This document shows positions 60,737-64,000 of a stretch of 64,000 nucleotides of DNA, in pieces (within the stretch, counting starts at the first letter, position 1; each line of letters starts with the position of its first letter). Origin of the DNA: Tethya wilhelma (taxonomy: Eukaryota > Porifera > Demospongiae > Tethyida > Tethyidae). The stretch is from positions 1,367,330-1,431,329 of the forward strand of contig CAXIPT010000009.1 of NCBI GenBank assembly GCA_964030475.1, in the 5' to 3' direction. The position numbers and the translations under genes are program-made. The notes under the pieces were generated by a model. That model ran no database searches. It was given only the letters and a program-made list of their open reading frames with translations, and was not told where the DNA came from.

Positions 60737-61817
60737 GCTGTAAATGTGGAAATATTGGCGGCCTTCTCTCAAACAATACATGTCAATCTAAAATTGGTCA
60801 TCAAATTGTACCTAAAAATATTAACACATACCTGTACAAAAATATTGGCACTTTCTGATTGCCAAATTGCCAAATTTATTGCGCAGCCAATAGTCATTAT
60901 TCTAGTCTCACCTCAAACTCTTCCCAGAATCCAGCCTTCCCATAAACCTCTTGGTTCTGCTTCTGTAGCTCCTGCACTCGAAGGAATATGTTGGCTGGCA
61001 GGAAGGAGGTGGCGTGGAAGGGGTGCTTGAGATGGATGACAGCGCCCGACGTCTCCACCATGGGGTTCTTCTTGTAGTGGTCCACCAGCTCATTGAGGGA
61101 GGAGAACTGGGGGCCCCCTCCCACGTCAAACACACCATCCTTGTTGCGAATGATGACGTGAGACACACGTTCGTCAACACGAGCAGAGAGAACGAAATAG
61201 CCTGGGTTGTGAACCGATGCTCGAACGAGATAGCTGCCATCTTGGCCTTTAGAGAGGAGCAGTGTCTCTGCCTCTCTCCCAGTAAGAGAGCTGTGGTACC
61301 ACCTGCACCACCACACACACACACACATCACACACTGATGGCTTAATATTATTAACGCTGACCTTTCTGAAGTGACCTCTTCGCTGGCGTAAGGGACCTT
61401 GAGTTCAATAAGGGTGCCATTCTTCTCCCGGAGTGAGCCAGGGTTCTCTGTGTAGAAGTTGACCAGCTCACCAAGAGTAGCAAACTTCTCACCGCCATAC
61501 AAGTCATAGTAATCCCCTGAGTTCTGTATCTTGATGTGAGTCACCTCGCCGCCTCTCCTGTGGACGAGCACACAGTGTGGTAGCGAGTGCGTGACCAGAG
61601 GAAAGGCTTACCTCACGGAGAGCGTGAAGTCGCCGGGGTTAGTCTGACTAGGCCGACACAAGAAGCTTCCATCGACACCTTTAGACAGCAGTGTCTCCTC
61701 AGCGTCTTGCCCAGAAATGTGCGGATGAAACCATCTAAAGAGTGTACAAGTATATAGTGATTGAAGAGAAAGAGACACCAGTTCCGTACACACTATCCCT
61801 CACCTCCTTGTGGCCAT
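59395..61817 (-). CDS. PTPN11: SHP2/Corkscrew protein tyrosine phosphatase
   Basis: ATG 61817-61815 ([13 protein letters not shown]) to TAA 59397-59395. Two SH2 domains ([20 protein letters not shown] with [36 protein letters not shown] with [20 protein letters not shown]) are followed by a PTP domain. Its parts are [23 protein letters not shown], the WPDHGVP loop and the P-loop [13 protein letters not shown], with a Q-loop in [13 protein letters not shown]. In this family the N-SH2 blocks the catalytic cleft until it binds phosphotyrosine, and the enzyme promotes Ras/ERK signalling. The C-tail is short: [10 protein letters not shown] keeps the pYxN Grb2 site (Tyr542 region of human SHP2), but the Tyr580 region is reduced to SLYSN. 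It is divergent from MRS2 (129 bp). Confidence 0.95.
60687..60733. repeat. (GA)n microsatellite with N, in PTPN11 intron
   Basis: An N at 60687 next to a 46-bp GA run. In gene sense the CT tract runs to CTTTAG, the acceptor of the exon encoding [20 protein letters not shown]. Confidence 0.9.
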
Positions 61818-61946
61818 CTTGTCCACTTTACACATAAACAACACAACAAAGGTGCAGCTTTTGATGACAATACCGTAAATAATTAATGCGATCTAAATAT
61901 ACGAATAAAACCACGTGTTTACTATGAAATATTGAACCTCCAAAGG

Positions 61947-63618
61947 ATGTCCACCGTGTCAAGACATCTTGCTCTGTTGTTGATCAGAAGATGCTCCTTC
62001 GCTGTTGGCCCATCCACAGCGTCTAACAAATTTCTTTCTGCGATTCCATCATCAGCGTGTAGCATCAGACCACTCCATATCCAGCACGGCTTGTCTGCCT
62101 CTCCTGATATCGGCCAAGGTGACTCACTCGCGCACTCGAATCTCATGCTGAAGATTGTAAGTAAGCAGTGAACTTTATGGTGTGCGCAGCTAACATTTTG
62201 TATGAATCCACACATCTCTTCACTGCAGACCGAGTTTGACCAGGATGGAAACTATGTCAATAAAGGTATGGCATTCTGTTACTAATGAATCCCTATAATG
62301 CTGTCTGTCTTTCTAGTGGTTCGTAAGTCCGAGTTGCTTCAGCGATTCTCCATCCAACAGCGTGACATCCGGTTCTCAACGCCATCCTCACTCTATGTTC
62401 GTGGAACCAATATCTTAGTCCGTCTACAGGTGAGCTGCTCTACTGGTGGATGTGCTTCGAATGATGTCATTGTAAACACAGCACATCAAGGCCATCATCA
62501 CCAGCGACTCTCTGCTGTTGTTAGACTCAGAGCACATTGCGATGCAGGAGTTCATCCCAGAGCTTCAGGTACACTCACTGATTGCAGGGGTCAATGGTGT
62601 CTGCCATGCAGGGTGGGCATTGTTCTTTCTGACTGCAGGAGAAACTTCAATGTGCAACTGAAGATGATCCTCTGCCTTTTGAATTCAAAGCGTTGGAAGC
62701 CATGCTTCTAAAGATAGTATGTCTGTAATATTTCCACTCGATCTGGTGACTTCATAAGATTGGTGCTCAGTTTTCAGTGTTGGATTCTCGTCTTGGTGAC
62801 CTTCGACCTGCCCTCAGGGAGGTGTTGAATCGTCTGTTGGATCCTCGGCTGTTCTCGGTGGACAGGGGGGAGCTGCACATTTTATTACATCATTCCAAGA
62901 ACCTGTCCGAGTTCCACTCGCTGGTCCGTGACGTGGACTCCACTCTGACTGAGGTGTTGGACAACGAGGAGGACATGGCCGACATGTACCTCAGCCACTG
63001 GGCCAGCACCAGGTATTATAAGCTGTCGACCCTTCCTGTCTCTCTCTCTCTCATGGTGACAGTCACCTCTCGTTTGGTGTGCAGGCAACAGAGAGAAACA
63101 GATGACATTGAAGATATTTGTAACATTCTAGAGGCCTATGCTCTGCAGGTGTGTGTGTGTGTATGTGTGTGTGTTTTTATAGTGTGCCATATCTCGTGGT
63201 TTCACAGGTGGAGAATATTTTGAGTGAGATACAAAAGCTTCGTGAACTAATTGACCAATCAGAGAGTGTTATTCTCATCAACCTGGACAGCCAGCGCAAT
63301 GTGATGCTGAGGTTGAGCCTCCAACTTGAGATGGGTATGTTCTCTGCTGCTCTAGCTGGACTCATTGGAATGGCCTTTGGAATGAATCTCAACTCATCCC
63401 TGGAGGAGGTACACATGTGTGTTGCCATAGCAACAGGATAACTCATATGGTATAATTTGTTTCAGAACTCCTATGCCTTTTGGGTAGTGACTGGACTCAT
63501 GATCACCATATGTGGGTTGCTATGGAGACGGCTATTGACATTTTTAGGGAAGAATTTAGACAGAATTCCTTTAAAAAGAATAGCTTCACCCAAACAACAG
63601 CCTAGCAAGAAATTATGA
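61947..63618 (+). CDS. MRS2: MRS2 mitochondrial magnesium channel
   Basis: ATG 61947 (MSTVSRHLALLLIRR, an Arg-rich mitochondrial presequence) to TGA 63616-63618. TEFDQDGNYVNKVVRKSELL, QRFSIQQRDIRF, ILVRLQHIKAIITSDSLLLL, LPFEFKALEAMLL and NRLLDPRLFSVDRGELHILL match the matrix domain. A long helix (DIEDICNILEAYALQVENIL) leads to TM1 with the ion-selectivity motif GMN (AALAGLIGMAFGMNLNSS) and TM2 (FWVVTGLMITICGLLW). This is the complete CorA/MRS2/Alr1 layout; pentamers import Mg2+ into the matrix. Confidence 0.95.
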
Positions 63619-63746
63619 TATCAATTGACACATGCACAATGTCATGCAATTTTTTTTTTCCTCAATAATATTATTTCTTTCAAACTGTTTTTAATATTTC
63701 ATTTCAATGCATGCATGCATGGTTGCACATGAGACCCAGGGAGCAG

Positions 63747-64000
63747 CTACACTCTCTGGTATTGAACAGCATCACTGGAATTTGCTGGAATTAGTTTTCC
63801 AGGCTCAAAAGTCAAGTCCACAAGATACTGTTCTGTGTTCTGTTTATCGTTGAGGGTGATTTCATTCCAGTGCCTTCCATAGTCTCCACGCACCAAGGAG
63901 CAACCAATGCCTAGCTGGTCACACAGAACCTGCAGCACGTGTGATAGTCAGAGTTGAACAGGCTAGCTAGCTGCATGAGGTGGTTGTACTCTGACCTATA
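63747..64000 (-). CDS. ARMC3: ARMC3-like protein, C-terminal EDR1-type domain (partial)
   Basis: The last exon (63747-63929) encodes VLCDQLGIGCSLVRGDYGRH, WNEITLNDKQNTEQYLVDLT and FEPGKLIPANSSDAVQYQRV then stop. The pattern L-x-I-x-CSLVRG-x-Y-x-R-x-WNE ... VDL-x-F-x-PG-x-L is that of the EDR1 (inactive transglutaminase-like) domain at the C-terminus of ARMC3 and of plant EDR1/CTR1 kinases. With no kinase part visible and an animal host, ARMC3 is the best guess. The upstream exon lies at or beyond the window edge. ARMC3 is linked to sperm and cilia. Confidence 0.65.

Noticed and set aside
60780..60900. Third copy of the TTTGGC MITE in the PTPN11 intron
   Set aside because: Only short GCCAAATTGCCAAATTTATT similarity without a matching opposite arm; too weak to call.

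Overview
This is an intron-rich, gene-dense stretch of nuclear DNA from an animal. All recognisable proteins are metazoan or eukaryotic: mitofusin, SHP2, coatomer beta-prime, selenoprotein K, USP5, CENP-S, Brambleberry/Kar5. Introns are mostly 50-300 bp, about 30 genes fit in 64 kb, and (CT)n/(GA)n microsatellites and small palindromic transposons are scattered through the introns. I infer an early-branching invertebrate with a compact genome, most likely a sponge; the sequence alone does not prove this. Ns at 14315, 17614, 57590-57749 and 60687 show that this is a draft assembly.

Layout. 1-8.3 kb: the 3' exons of PDE6D, with a small secreted-protein gene antisense inside its intron, then PLEKHM2 (-) head-to-head with C3orf33 (+). 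8.5-15.6 kb: USP5 (-), with a 347-bp palindromic tandem array in one intron, then CENPS (-). 15.6-24 kb: COPB2 (+), carrying a duplicated two-exon block that looks like an assembly error and an intron of long tandem repeats invaded by a small hAT-like element. 24.2-28.5 kb: a small unknown gene (-), CDKAL1 (-), and another small unknown gene (+). 28.9-29.7 kb: SELENOK (+) with an in-frame UGA and a SECIS element. 29.9-32.1 kb: a single-exon LRR protein (-) and cytidine deaminase (-). 32.2-37.1 kb: mitofusin (+) and PPP1R7 (+). 37.1-39.6 kb: NICN1 (-) and a MEAK7-like TLDc protein (+). 39.9-45.4 kb: PGD (-), C1orf50 (+), AGTRAP (-), M6PR (-). 45.6-52.3 kb: an ABCG half-transporter (+), LRRC23 (-), TBC1D24 (+). 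52.4-56.3 kb: a CDCA3/Tome-1-like protein (-) and a TTLL10-type tubulin ligase fused to an N-terminal NlpC/P60-like peptidase domain (+). 56.8-64 kb: Brambleberry/Kar5 (-), PTPN11/SHP2 (-), MRS2 (+), and the C-terminal exon of an ARMC3-like gene (-).

Most genes are unrelated housekeeping functions. Ten neighbouring pairs are divergent, with start codons only about 45-235 bp apart, so shared bidirectional promoters are the dominant arrangement. Two of these shared promoters, next to the ciliary genes LRRC23 and TTLL10, carry palindromic RFX X-box-like sites. The most unusual items are the NlpC/P60-TTLL fusion, the nested secreted gene, the selenoprotein, and the tendency of CT microsatellites to sit at 3' splice sites in transcript orientation. 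Gene calls rest on translating the window and recalling protein families; no database search was run.
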